DNA of 64,000 bases. Origin: Streptomyces sp. AC1-42W (GTDB taxonomy: Bacteria > Actinomycetota > Actinomycetes > Streptomycetales > Streptomycetaceae). The notes under the pieces were generated by a model. The model made no database searches. It worked only from the letters and a program-made list of their open reading frames with translations, and was not told where the DNA came from. Numbering within the stretch: the first letter of the stretch is position 1; every line of letters starts with the position of its first letter. Of this stretch, positions 18,385 through 26,551 are shown in pieces. The translations under genes were made by a program, and so were the position numbers. The stretch spans positions 3,162,001 to 3,226,000 of the forward strand of contig NZ_QKWY01000002.1 in NCBI RefSeq assembly GCF_003248355.1, given 5' to 3'.

Positions 18385-18648
18385 TCACCAGGCGGAGCCG
18401 GGGCGCACCACCAGCCGGGGGTGGTGCGTGGCGAGCACCTTGTTGGCGCGGGCCAGGTCCGCCAGGGCCTCCTCGCGGTCGGCCTGGTCCTCGATGCCGA
18501 GCCGGGGCCCCCGGAACCTGCGGACCTCGCGTGCGGCACACTCGGCGTCGAACTCCGCCCGGAGGACGTGCGCGGGTGTGCAGGCGCCGATGAGCGCGGC
18601 GATACGGTCCGGGATCGGGACGGGGACGAGCAGGTGCGGGGCGGTCAT
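18385..18648 (-). CDS. Small hypothetical protein
   Basis: 87 aa from the ATG at 18648, with a GAGAGGG ribosome site 8-9 nt upstream. It is acidic/basic and helical (EFDAECAAREVRRFRG, EALADLARANKVLATHHPRL), without cysteines beyond two, membrane segments or a known domain. The open frame extends upstream to 18813 with poor starts. An inverted repeat AACGAGA/TCTCGTT (18727-18733 and 18748-18754) lies in its upstream region. Function unknown. Confidence 0.55.
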   Translation of the reverse strand: MTAPHLLVPVPIPDRIAALIGACTPAHVLRAEFDAECAAREVRRFRGPRLGIEDQADREEALADLARANKVLATHHPRLVVRPGSAW

Positions 18649-18865
18649 GGGGGTTTCCCTCTCGATGGTGGCCAGAAGGTCGGGCGGCGGGCCGCCGGGT
18701 GGGCGGCCGACACCTCTCCTCCATCTAACGAGACGCAGTTCCGGGTTTCTCGTTGCGTGCGTCTCCGTGTGGCAACCGTTTGGGAATGACCGGCTATTTC
18801 CCCTTACCAGCAAGTAGGTTGACTTCGCGTGAGATGCTCGTCCGTTCGCGGCCGCGTCGCGCTGT

Positions 18866-20080
18866 TCAGATGGGTGTGTCGTTGCTGCGGGCCCGCAGCC
18901 TCATGGCGCGAAGCACGGTCTCCGTGGAGAACCGCGCCTCCGGATCGACCAGTTGATCGCCGAAGATCGATTCCAGATTGCGCATCCGGTAGCGGACGGT
19001 CTGGGGGTGCACGTCGAGCAGCTCGCCCATCTGGGCCGCCGTGCCTCGGGTGTCGAGCCAGATCCGCAGCGTCTCGATGAGCCGTTCACGCCGGTTGGCG
19101 CTGATATTGGCCATCGGGGCGAGTTCGCGGCGCGCGAGCTGGTCCAGCAGGACCGGATCGGAGAGCAGCCACAGGGTGATGAGGTGGTCCTCGCAGCGGA
19201 TGGCCGGCGCGTCGTCGATGACGCCGGCGTCCACGAGTTCCAGCACCCGCCGGGCCCAGCGGATCGAGTCCGAGGCCAGGGAGGCGGGGACGGTGAGACC
19301 GACGGCCGCGCGGACCCCGGGGAGCGCGTGTTCGAGCATGCGTCTGCGCATGTCGTCGAAGGGCCCCGGTATGAGTAAGTGCGGCTGGGGTTCGGTGAAG
19401 TCCACGAGCACGTCGCGGTCGATGGCCAGCCGGTCCAGATCGGGCGACGGCCGCACCGCCACGAGCGTCACCTCGTCCGGCAGTGTCCAGCCCGTCTGCT
19501 CGCACAGCTCGGCGATGGCCACCCGGGGCACCGGCCGCCCCGCCAGGATCAGGTGCAGCAGCCTGCGCCGCAGGGTGTCCGTGTGGTCGTCGGACGCCGA
19601 CCGCACCTCCAGATACCCCTCGCGCGACAGGGCCTCCAGCTCGTCCACGTACGAGAAGAGCGCGTCCGCGAACGTCAGCATCATGGTGGGGGAGAGGTTG
19701 TAGCGCCTGCCGATCTTCTTCGCCCGCCGCAGCGCCACCCGCGCGCCCAGCCGGTACGCCCCCTGCAACTGGTCCAGGCCGCGCCCCTCGTACGCCTCGA
19801 ACCTGCCGAACCTCCGGCACATCTCGTCGCGCAGCGCGGACGGGGCGCTGGGTTCGGCCACCTGGTCCACGAACACGGAGATGCTCTGCTCGACGCCCAC
19901 CCGGATGCCCTGGCCGTACGGGCCGTCGAGAAGCCGCGCGTACTCGGGATAGGCGCGAGTGACCTCCAGGCCGATCTCCTTGATGAGACTCGGTAGTTCC
20001 GGCCGCACGATCGTGGCGAACTCCTGCGGCAGCGGTCCCAGTGGTTCTCCCAGCTCCGAGGGTTGCGCAACTCCCGGCAT
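18866..20080 (-). CDS. PucR/CdaR-type transcriptional regulator
   Basis: 404 aa from the ATG at 20080; an in-frame TTG at 20089 would add three residues and is closer to AAGGGG. The N-terminal half (~residues 20-170) is a helical sensory region; the centre is GGDEF-like-degenerate CdaR material; the C-terminal HTH_30 domain has GTAAQMGELLDVHPQTVRYRMRNLESIFGDQL. PucR proteins bind DNA through this region in response to small molecules. It is divergent from the secreted-protein cluster and is the closest regulator to the 18-bp element found before that cluster and before mce. Confidence 0.88.
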   Translation of the reverse strand: MPGVAQPSELGEPLGPLPQEFATIVRPELPSLIKEIGLEVTRAYPEYARLLDGPYGQGIRVGVEQSISVFVDQVAEPSAPSALRDEMCRRFGRFEAYEGRGLDQLQGAYRLGARVALRRAKKIGRRYNLSPTMMLTFADALFSYVDELEALSREGYLEVRSASDDHTDTLRRRLLHLILAGRPVPRVAIAELCEQTGWTLPDEVTLVAVRPSPDLDRLAIDRDVLVDFTEPQPHLLIPGPFDDMRRRMLEHALPGVRAAVGLTVPASLASDSIRWARRVLELVDAGVIDDAPAIRCEDHLITLWLLSDPVLLDQLARRELAPMANISANRRERLIETLRIWLDTRGTAAQMGELLDVHPQTVRYRMRNLESIFGDQLVDPEARFSTETVLRAMRLRARSNDTPI

Positions 20081-20845
20081 ACCTTTCAACCCCTTGCTCT
20101 TCGGCGCCCGATGGGGGTGGACGGACGGGAGAGCGCTCCCATCCGTCGTCAGGTGCGTACCGACATCGGCTGTTGAAGATAGTCCACGTGTGTGGCCCTG
20201 AACACAGGCAGGACAAGACGAAATGCAGGGGGCACGTACCGGTTGTTTTCAGCCAACTGTCGCCTCGGTCGCCGCACTCGGGCCCGGCTCGCGGACCCCT
20301 TGTGCAGTGCCGATGCGGGGGCTTGGATTCCGGTAATGCGACGGTCGTTCCGGCCACTGATCCCGGCTCTTCGAACAATGCCGCCTTCGCATTTCGCGGT
20401 GAATTCCACCGGGCCGGCGACGGGAAGTCAAGAGGACCGCCGGCCGGTCGGCGCTCCGGGCGCGCCTTGCCGGGGAGGCCGTACGGCAGGGCTGTGACGT
20501 GGGGCGTTGGGCGGCGACGGGGGCTGTACCGTCATCAGGTGAGCAGAGCGGGCCGCCCGGAGCCCGGCGGGACTGCTCACTTCTCGATAAAAAATCCACC
20601 CGCGTTACTCGCCGCGCAGCAAATTCCCGCGCGGACGGGTCGATTGTGGAGATTCTTTGTTCCAGCGTGTTGCGGAGCGACATTACTCGCCCGTAGCGTC
20701 ATGGCCGAACGCAAGAGGTCGAGCAGTCGGACACCCACGACTGCCACATTCCTGTCTCGTGACCCCCCGCTCCGGGAGCGCCGCTCACCCGGCCGGAAGT
20801 GGCCCCCCGGTGTAGGTCACACACCCTCGAAGGGAACCGGATTCC
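20081..20845. other. 765-bp intergenic region between PucR regulator and secreted-protein genes
   Basis: No credible gene: the open frames here lack codon bias and ribosome sites. The region is less GC-rich than its surroundings around 20581-20700. It contains two related elements on the plus strand, TTACTCGCCGCGCAGC (20605-20620) and TTACTCGCCCGTAGCGTC (20683-20700). Divergent promoters for the PucR gene and for the gene at 20846 must lie here. Confidence 0.6.
20683..20700 (+). promoter_or_regulatory. 18-bp element TTACTCGCCCGTAGCGTC, copy 1
   Basis: It matches the element at 25266-25283 at 17 of 18 positions. The 3' part contains TAGCGT, acceptable as an actinobacterial -10 box, so the element could be a promoter core plus an activator half-site (TTACTC). 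It stands 146 bp before the first secreted-protein gene, and a shorter relative lies 78 bp further upstream. Confidence 0.5.
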
Positions 20846-21463
20846 GTGAACACCCTTGCACGCAGAGCCGCATTCATCACCACCGCCGCCGCCGCTGCCC
20901 TCGGGATGGCGGTGACCACGGCCTCCGCCGGCACCACGTCCTCGTGGTCGGCGACGCCCAACGGCGCGTACACCGCCCACGCGGACTACCCGACGCTGGA
21001 CGTCCCGCTCGCCAACCTGGTGTGCGACTCGTCCGACGTCAACACGGGCACCGTCAACGCCACCAGCGCCACCGGTGCCAACATGGCCAGCATCACCGAC
21101 ATCGTCTTCACCAACTGCACCGTCGGTGGACTCGGCTTCGACGTCACGATGACCGCGACCCCGTGGACGATCAACGTCACCGGTGTGGACCCCGCGAACG
21201 CCAACCGGGTCAAGGGCAACGTCACCGGCATCTCCGCCCACATCGAGGGCTTCGGCTGCTCGGCCGACTTCACCGGCAAGGTCTACGGGTACTACGACAA
21301 CAGCTCCGGGGACCTGGTCATCGACGGGACCGGCACCGAACTGACGGCGTCCAACGCCGACTGCATGGGCCTGGTCAACGACAACGACGTGGCGATCTTC
21401 AACGCCTCGTACCACGTCGACATCAACTCCACCCACACGTCGCCGGTGATCACCACCCCGTAA
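20846..21463 (+). CDS. Secreted protein of unknown function (paralogue of the next gene)
   Basis: 205 aa, GTG start, GAAGGGA about 10 nt upstream. A Sec signal peptide is clear (RRAAFITTAAAAALGMAVTT then ASAG, cleavage near residue 28). The mature part has four cysteines in the contexts VCDSSDV, NCTVGG, GCSADFTG and DCMGLVNDND, probably two disulphides, and is Thr/Asn/Val-rich like a beta-sandwich. The protein at 21576 shares the same order of motifs (YTAH, CDSSD, TNC, GCSxDxTG, ASxADCxGLVxDND). No known domain; extracellular. Confidence 0.8.
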   Translation: MNTLARRAAFITTAAAAALGMAVTTASAGTTSSWSATPNGAYTAHADYPTLDVPLANLVCDSSDVNTGTVNATSATGANMASITDIVFTNCTVGGLGFDVTMTATPWTINVTGVDPANANRVKGNVTGISAHIEGFGCSADFTGKVYGYYDNSSGDLVIDGTGTELTASNADCMGLVNDNDVAIFNASYHVDINSTHTSPVITTP

Positions 21464-21486
21464 GGCCGCTGGAACGCCACAGGTAC

Positions 21487-21519
21487 GGGCCGGCCGCGGA
21501 GCCTCTCCGCGGCCGGCCC
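21487..21519 (+). terminator. Strong hairpin terminator
   Basis: A perfect 14-bp stem, GGGCCGGCCGCGGA (21487-21500) with TCCGCGGCCGGCCC (21506-21519) and a 5-nt loop, 23 bp after the first secreted gene. It is followed by a CTTCTCGTT stretch. The next gene must then have its own promoter or rely on read-through. Confidence 0.8.
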
Positions 21520-21575
21520 GGCCTTCTCGTTACGGGCGTCGCGCGAGACGCCCCGACCCGTGAGGATGTGAACGC

Positions 21576-22133
21576 GTGAAACGCCGTACGCGAAGATCCG
21601 CAGCCGTCGTGGCAGCCGCCCTCGCCGCCGCCCTGGGTACCGCCGTCGCTCCGGCCGCGGCCGGGACCGCGTCCGTCCGGACGTTGTCGCCGCCCGGACC
21701 GTACACCGCCCACTCCGACGACCTGACCGTGCAGATGCTGGGCGCGATGACGTGCGACTCCTCCGATGCGGGCGGCTGGCTCGCCCCCACCGGCCCGGTC
21801 GTCGCCGACGTCAGCTCCTTCATGGGCACCAACTGCGTGCTCGCCGGAATGAACGTCGATCTGGCGGTCACGTCGAGCCCCTGGCAGGTCGTCGCCCAGG
21901 GCCCGAGCACCTCGAACCCGAACGTGGACCTGGTCCTCATCCAGGGTGTCGCCGTCCACGTCGTGGGTTGGGGCTGCTCCGTCGACCTCACCGGCTCCCT
22001 CCACGGGGCCTTCGACACCACCACCGACGTCCTCACCATCGACGACCAGCTGACCGCGTCCGACGCCGATTGCCTCGGCCTCGTCGACGACAACGACCCG
22101 GTCCAGGTCACCGCCACGTACCAGGTCGTCTAG
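21576..22133 (+). CDS. Secreted protein of unknown function (paralogue of the previous gene)
   Basis: 185 aa, GTG start with GAGGA 9 nt upstream. The signal peptide (MKRRTRRSAAVVAAALAAAL, cleavage after an APAAAG-like site) is followed by the same motif series as the protein at 20846: PYTAHSDDL, MTCDSSDA, GTNCVLAGM, GCSVDLTGSLHG, ASDADCLGLVDDNDPV. Four cysteines are in the same order. It arose by tandem duplication and has diverged. A surface or lipid-related role is suggested only by the nearby mce genes. Confidence 0.8.
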   Translation: MKRRTRRSAAVVAAALAAALGTAVAPAAAGTASVRTLSPPGPYTAHSDDLTVQMLGAMTCDSSDAGGWLAPTGPVVADVSSFMGTNCVLAGMNVDLAVTSSPWQVVAQGPSTSNPNVDLVLIQGVAVHVVGWGCSVDLTGSLHGAFDTTTDVLTIDDQLTASDADCLGLVDDNDPVQVTATYQVV

Positions 22134-22208
22134 GGCGAGTTCCGAAACTCCCGCACACCGGCCCCGGTACGCACCACCCGCTCGCACCACGTGGAGGACA
22201 CCCCCGAT

Positions 22209-23723
22209 ATGCACACCCAGATACCCGTGACCCGTGCGGGGCGTTCCGTGCGGGTCGCCTCCGTCGCCGGACTGGCCCTGCTCGCCGGGCTGTTGTCCGG
22301 CGCGGGCTCGGCCGCCGACGAGAACGCGGAGCCCGCCGGCCTCGCGGCCACCTGCGGAACCGAGGACGGCGGCGAGGCGGCCGCGGCGGCCTCGGTGGCC
22401 CTGTCGGTGGACGTACCGGCGACCGGCGAGGTCGACCGGCCCGTGCAGCCGGGGCCGGTGACCCTCACCCTGACGCTCGCGCGCTCCGATCTCGCCGGAC
22501 TTCTGCCGGAGGGCACCGAAGCCGTCGTGAGCCGGGCGGCCCTCGCCGTGAAGGTCGCCCAGAACGGTGCGTCGGCCGAGGCGCCGTGGCAGCTGACCGC
22601 CCCCAGTACGCCCCTCGGGGCCGACGGCGACCTGGTGCTCGTACACACCGGTGAGGTCCCCCATGTGACCTTCGGGGCCGCGGGCGACGTCGACTTCTCC
22701 CTCGGGGAGTTCACCGTAGAACTGCTGTCGGCCGCGGCGACGACCGCCACGGAGGCCCCACCGGCCCTCGCCACCCTGACGTGCCGGCTCGACGACGGGC
22801 AGGACGGGCATCTCGCGACCACGCGGGTGACGGACGGCTCCGGCACCCGGCCGTCCGCCCCCGCGACGCCCACCGACCCGGCAGGCGGCGCGGGCCGGGC
22901 GGAGCGGCAGGACATCGCGGTGGAACGGCCGGCGGCCGCCGGCGACGAGGACCCCGATTTCTGCCCGGTGGAACGCCCCGTGGGCGAACTGGACGCGAGC
23001 GAGGCACCCCAGCCGCCACCGGGCGACCCCGTCCGCATCACGGTCATCCCCACCGGCGGAACGTTCAGCTGCGCCAACGCGCTGGGGCTGGCCAATGTGC
23101 GCAAGCTGAACGGGGCCATGATCATCAACAACCCCGACGCCCCGGCGCTCATCAGCGTGCTCGCGACGCAGCGGGTGGCGACACGCGCGACGAACGCCCA
23201 GGGCGGGCCGTACACCCGAATCGACTCGCTCGCGAACCTGGACCTGCCGGACGCCGAATCCACCTTCCTCACCTTCGGGTTCCAGCCGGTGACCGCGAAG
23301 GTGTCGTTCGAGAACGGGCCCATCACCATCTCGACCGGCAGCTACGGTGTCCCGCCCAACCGGGTGTCCTTCGCCACCGCCTACTTCAAGCAGTCCCTGC
23401 GGCTCCACGACGTCGAGGTCAACGGCACCCCGCTGGACGTGGGGAACGACTGCCGGACGTCGAAGCCGTTCAAGGTGGTGCTGAACGGCGGCGACGACTA
23501 CACCAACGTGGCCCTGGGCGGCGTCCTGGAGGGCGAGGTCGACATCCCGGCCTTCACCGGCTGCGGCACGGGCGGCGAGGACCTCGACCCGCTCTTCACC
23601 GCCTCCATCTCGGGCCCCGGCAACCGGGTCTTCATGAACCAGGCACCCACCTGCATTCCGGCCAACCCCACCCGGTCGTACTGCCCGCCGCCGCTGCCCA
23701 CGCTCCCCGGCTCCGAGTCCTGA
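22209..23723 (+). CDS. Secreted DUF6801-like protein
   Basis: 504 aa from the ATG at 22209, with GGAGG 11 nt upstream; a GTG at 22191 is possible but has no ribosome site. Signal peptide at residues ~10-38 (VASVAGLALLAGLLSGAGSAA). Residues ~45-180 (SVALSVDVPATGEV, then GDVDFSLGEFTVEL) resemble the actinobacterial DUF6801 module. A disordered Pro/Thr/Ala linker leads to a C-terminal beta-rich domain with five cysteines (FSCANALGLANVRKLNGAM, FTGCGTGG) ending Cys/Pro-rich. Function unknown; extracellular. Confidence 0.75.
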   Translation: MHTQIPVTRAGRSVRVASVAGLALLAGLLSGAGSAADENAEPAGLAATCGTEDGGEAAAAASVALSVDVPATGEVDRPVQPGPVTLTLTLARSDLAGLLPEGTEAVVSRAALAVKVAQNGASAEAPWQLTAPSTPLGADGDLVLVHTGEVPHVTFGAAGDVDFSLGEFTVELLSAAATTATEAPPALATLTCRLDDGQDGHLATTRVTDGSGTRPSAPATPTDPAGGAGRAERQDIAVERPAAAGDEDPDFCPVERPVGELDASEAPQPPPGDPVRITVIPTGGTFSCANALGLANVRKLNGAMIINNPDAPALISVLATQRVATRATNAQGGPYTRIDSLANLDLPDAESTFLTFGFQPVTAKVSFENGPITISTGSYGVPPNRVSFATAYFKQSLRLHDVEVNGTPLDVGNDCRTSKPFKVVLNGGDDYTNVALGGVLEGEVDIPAFTGCGTGGEDLDPLFTASISGPGNRVFMNQAPTCIPANPTRSYCPPPLPTLPGSES

Positions 23724-23750
23724 GCGCCGGCCGCGAGCCCGGAACACACC

Positions 23751-23784
23751 GAAGGGGCCGCCTCCGCGAGGAGGCGGCCCCTTC
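23751..23784. terminator. Bidirectional terminator between convergent genes
   Basis: Perfect 15-bp stem GAAGGGGCCGCCTCC (23751-23765) with GGAGGCGGCCCCTTC (23770-23784) and loop GCGA. It lies between the stop at 23723 and the convergent stop at 23808 and can serve both strands. Confidence 0.85.
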
Positions 23785-23807
23785 GGGGCTCCCTGGTACG
23801 GGGGCGG

Positions 23808-24746
23808 CTACCGCACGGCCGAGTGCCAGTACTGCGACAGCAGCTTGCCCGCGTCGGGCGCGGTGTCACGCGGCTTGTTCAGCGTCGCCACGTACGTCTG
23901 GGCGCTGTCCAGCGTGACGTGGTTGTCGCCGGAGGCCGCGGGCAGGCCGGTCTTCAGGTTGACCGCCCAGTTGAGCGAGCCCAGCAGCCCGCAGCCGGTG
24001 GTGCCGGGGACCGCGTACGTCGTGTCGGTCTGGGTGGCGCCCAGGAGGTTGAGCCGGTTGAGCGGTCCGGCCGTGTCCGGGGTGCCGTCACCGGCGAACT
24101 TCTGGCTGCCGACGGCCGGCTGCGTCAGGTTCTGCGGCTTGAGCAGGATCGGGTTGGTGGAGGAGCCGATGTAGCACTTGTCACCGAGGAGCGGGTTCTC
24201 CAGGTGGATGCGGACGGGGAGGGTGAGGATCGGCTTGCCGGTCGTCGTCCCCGCCAGGAGCTGGAAGCCGGTCGGGTTGTCGACCGACTCGATGGTCGCC
24301 GTCACCCGGTTCAGGTTGACGTCGGTGAGCGTGTTGCAGATGCCCGTGATGACCGGGACGTCGTTCGGGCACATCAGCCCGAGCAGACCGCCCGGCACCT
24401 TCGCGGAGTCGGCGATGAGCGCGCCGCCCTTGGGGGAGATCACGGTGGACGTGCCGCCGGGGTGGTTGATCACACCGACCTGGAGGTCGCTGGCGCCGAC
24501 CGGCACCTCGGTGTTGCCCAGCTTGATGGAGCCGCTCGCCGAGTGGGACGACACACAGATGGCGGTGTCCGTCGCCCCGTCCACCGCCAGCATGGCGGGG
24601 TCGTCCACCGGGCAGCGGCTGAAGGGCGCCCAGTTGCCGTTCAGCGTCGCGGTGGCGGCCGTGGCCGTGCCGATCGACGCGACGGCGGCGAGCGCGGTGA
24701 AGGAGGCCAGCAGCCCCACACGTACCCGGTTCGAGCCAGTTCTCAT
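23808..24746 (-). CDS. Secreted hypothetical protein
   Basis: 312 aa, ATG start with AGGGGA upstream. The signal peptide spans residues ~8-32 (VGLLASFTALAAVASIGTATA). The mature protein has six cysteines (RCPVDDPAML, AICVSSH, LMCPNDVPVITGICNTL, DKCYIGSS, GCGLLGSLNWAVNLK) and a beta-rich, Thr/Gly/Asn-rich composition similar to the neighbouring secreted proteins but no clear sequence relationship. Related proteins occur in multiple copies in Streptomyces; no function is known to me. It faces the cluster at 20846-23723 and is upstream of mce. Confidence 0.78.
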   Translation of the reverse strand: MRTGSNRVRVGLLASFTALAAVASIGTATAATATLNGNWAPFSRCPVDDPAMLAVDGATDTAICVSSHSASGSIKLGNTEVPVGASDLQVGVINHPGGTSTVISPKGGALIADSAKVPGGLLGLMCPNDVPVITGICNTLTDVNLNRVTATIESVDNPTGFQLLAGTTTGKPILTLPVRIHLENPLLGDKCYIGSSTNPILLKPQNLTQPAVGSQKFAGDGTPDTAGPLNRLNLLGATQTDTTYAVPGTTGCGLLGSLNWAVNLKTGLPAASGDNHVTLDSAQTYVATLNKPRDTAPDAGKLLSQYWHSAVR

Positions 24747-25265
24747 GTCTTCCCCTTATTTCCGATGGGAGGCGGCCGTCGTCGAGGCGGCCGGGCGAGC
24801 CCGGAGAGATACCCGGTGCGCAGCGAATTGAGCACGGAATGCGGAAAGCGGGTGCCGGGACGGCATCGGACAGTGCCGGTACGAAATCCCATTCACCGAG
24901 CCGTGAGGTTACTGGCGGGAAACACCGGGACACAATCCCGCTGTATGAGAATCTGCGGGCGGGGCGGTCATCTCCGTCAGGGATGAGTACGGGATTCGGC
25001 CTTCTTGTCACTTCGTGCGCAGGTCCCGCGGACCCGCCGGGGGTGCGGGCGGGCGATGAATCCGGAATGCCGCCCGCCGCTTGTGCATTCGAGCCGGTCT
25101 CCAGCGTCTCCCGGCCGCAGGTCCCTCGCCCCCGCGAAGGCCGGCCGGGCGCCGAACTTGTCATCCGGAGACAGTTTTTCCGGCCGCCCTGCTCAATCGG
25201 TGCGAAAGAACGGAGTGCTTTGTGCTCTCGCGCGAAAACTTGATGACCTGGTATTGCGGGTCAGG

Positions 25266-25283
25266 TTACTCACCCGTAGCGTC
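25266..25283 (+). promoter_or_regulatory. 18-bp element TTACTCACCCGTAGCGTC, copy 2
   Basis: It differs at one base from the element at 20683-20700. It is 272 bp before the mce ATPase, in the same orientation. If TAGCGT is a -10 box, mce would have a 5' leader of roughly 265 nt; otherwise this is an activator site. Confidence 0.5.
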
Positions 25284-25402
25284 GCCTCCGTCAGCAACCC
25301 ACCCGGCGCGTCCGGGGATTGCTCACCCGTCGGAGGGGGCCCCGGCACGTCTCCAGTGCCGGGGTTCCGGCCTGCACCGGAGGACGGCACTGCGCAGTAG
25401 TT

Positions 25403-25457
25403 CACAAGATCGGGACCGGGATTTGTCATCGGATGACAAGCCGACCGGATCTTTGTG
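25403..25457. promoter_or_regulatory. Long imperfect dyad upstream of mce
   Basis: The centre is a perfect palindrome, TTGTCATC-G-GATGACAA (25423-25439). The symmetry continues outward with gaps: CACAAGATCGGGACCGG on the left mirrors CCGACCGGATCTTTGTG on the right. The whole dyad spans about 55 bp, about 100 bp before the first mce gene. It may be an operator for a dimer or tetramer; the binding protein is unknown. Confidence 0.55.
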
Positions 25458-25475
25458 AATGGGCTGTACAAGGGC

Positions 25476-25505
25476 TTGTCCTGGCGGTGCCGGTGAACTT
25501 AACGT
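25476..25505 (+). promoter_or_regulatory. mce: Candidate mce promoter
   Basis: TTGTCC (25476-25481) and TAACGT (25500-25505) are spaced by 18 bp, acceptable for a housekeeping-type actinobacterial promoter. A start near 25512 would give a leader of about 44 nt containing AGGAGG (25546-25551) before the ATG at 25556. Placed just downstream of the dyad. Confidence 0.4.
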
Positions 25506-25555
25506 GCGCCCCTCGGTGCACTTCTGTCACTTCGTGAGCGCATGCAGGAGGTGGG

Positions 25556-26551
25556 ATGGGAATCGAAGTAGTCGTCGAAGGGCTCACCAAGTCATTCGGC
25601 AAGCAGAACATCTGGCAGGATGTGTCGCTCACGCTTCCCGCAGGCGAGGTCAGTGTCATGCTCGGCCCGTCCGGGACGGGAAAGACGGTCTTCCTCAAAT
25701 CCATCATCGGCCTCCTCAAACCCGAACACGGACGCGTTCTCGTCAATGGCGTCGACATGGTGAACGGGTCCGAGCGGGACATCATGGAGACACGGAAGCT
25801 CTTCGGTCTCATGTTCCAGGACGGCGCCCTTTTCGGATCGATGTCGCTTTTCGACAACATCGCCTTCCCGCTCCGGGAGCACACCCGCAAGAAGGAATCC
25901 GAGATCCGCCGCATCGTCATGGAGCGCATCGACGTCGTCGGCCTCCTGGGCGCCGAGAACAAGCTCCCCGGCGAGATATCCGGCGGTATGCGCAAGCGGG
26001 CCGGCCTCGCCCGCGCCCTCGTCCTGGACCCGCAGATCATCCTCTGCGACGAGCCCGACTCCGGCCTCGACCCCGTCCGCACCGCGTACATCTCCCAGCT
26101 CCTCGTCGACCTGAACGCCCAGATCGACGCGACGATGCTCATCGTCACCCACAACCTCGACATCGCCTCCACGGTCCCGGACAACATGGGCATGCTCTTC
26201 CGCCGCAACCTGGTCACCTTCGGGCCGCGCGAGGTACTGCTCACCAGCGAACTGCCCGTCGTCTCGCAGTTCCTCGCCGGCCGCTGCGAGGGGCCCATCG
26301 GCATGTCCGAGGAGAAGGACGCGGCCACCCTCGCCGCCGAGGAGCTCAAGGGCTACGGCCAGGGCATCAGCTCGGCCAACGCCCCGCGCACCGTCGTCCC
26401 GCAACTGGAGCCCTCGCCCGGCCTGCCGGTGCGCCAGGGCGCCCTGCGCCGCCGGGAACGCGTCATGTCGATGCTCGGCGAGCTGCCGGAGGCGGCCCGT
26501 ACCGCCATCCTGGACAGCTACAGCCCGGCCGCGGGCGGTGGACGCCGGTGA
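25556..26551 (+). CDS. mceG: Mce system ABC-type ATPase (Mkl/MceG)
   Basis: 331 aa, AGGAGG four nt before ATG. Walker A GPSGTGKT (~residues 38-45), Q-loop GLMFQDGALF, signature ISGGMRKRAGLARAL and Walker B IILCDEPDSGLDP are all intact, with an MlaF-like core and a C-terminal ~80-residue extension rich in Arg/Ala/Glu that MceG proteins use for stability or YrbE contact. It powers lipid import through the two YrbE permeases encoded next. In mycobacteria the ATPase is encoded elsewhere; in Streptomyces it heads the operon, as here. Its stop overlaps the yrbE start. Confidence 0.93.
   Translation: MGIEVVVEGLTKSFGKQNIWQDVSLTLPAGEVSVMLGPSGTGKTVFLKSIIGLLKPEHGRVLVNGVDMVNGSERDIMETRKLFGLMFQDGALFGSMSLFDNIAFPLREHTRKKESEIRRIVMERIDVVGLLGAENKLPGEISGGMRKRAGLARALVLDPQIILCDEPDSGLDPVRTAYISQLLVDLNAQIDATMLIVTHNLDIASTVPDNMGMLFRRNLVTFGPREVLLTSELPVVSQFLAGRCEGPIGMSEEKDAATLAAEELKGYGQGISSANAPRTVVPQLEPSPGLPVRQGALRRRERVMSMLGELPEAARTAILDSYSPAAGGGRR

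Larger units (their letters stand above)
24747..25555. other. 809-bp intergenic region between divergent secreted-protein gene and mce operon
   Basis: No credible gene. It holds several signals: GGTTACTGGCGGG near 24907; CTTCTTGTCACTTCGTGCGC (25001-25020), resembling CTTCTGTCACTTCGTGAGC at 25521 just before mce; CTTGTCATCCGGAGACAG near 25157, resembling the dyad at 25423; the 18-bp element at 25266; a long dyad at 25403-25457; and a candidate promoter at 25476. Composition is AT-richer than average, and length and repeats imply complex control of mce. Confidence 0.6.

Noticed and set aside
18727..18764. Nested inverted repeats before the small hypothetical gene as a firm operator
   Set aside because: Arms are 7 bp with long spacers; kept only as a remark in that gene's entry.
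20192..20696. Several short frames between PucR and the secreted genes
   Set aside because: No ribosome sites, unusual composition and mutual overlap; treated as intergenic.
24839..25458. Short frames upstream of mce
   Set aside because: No codon bias, no start signals; the region instead holds repeats and dyads.
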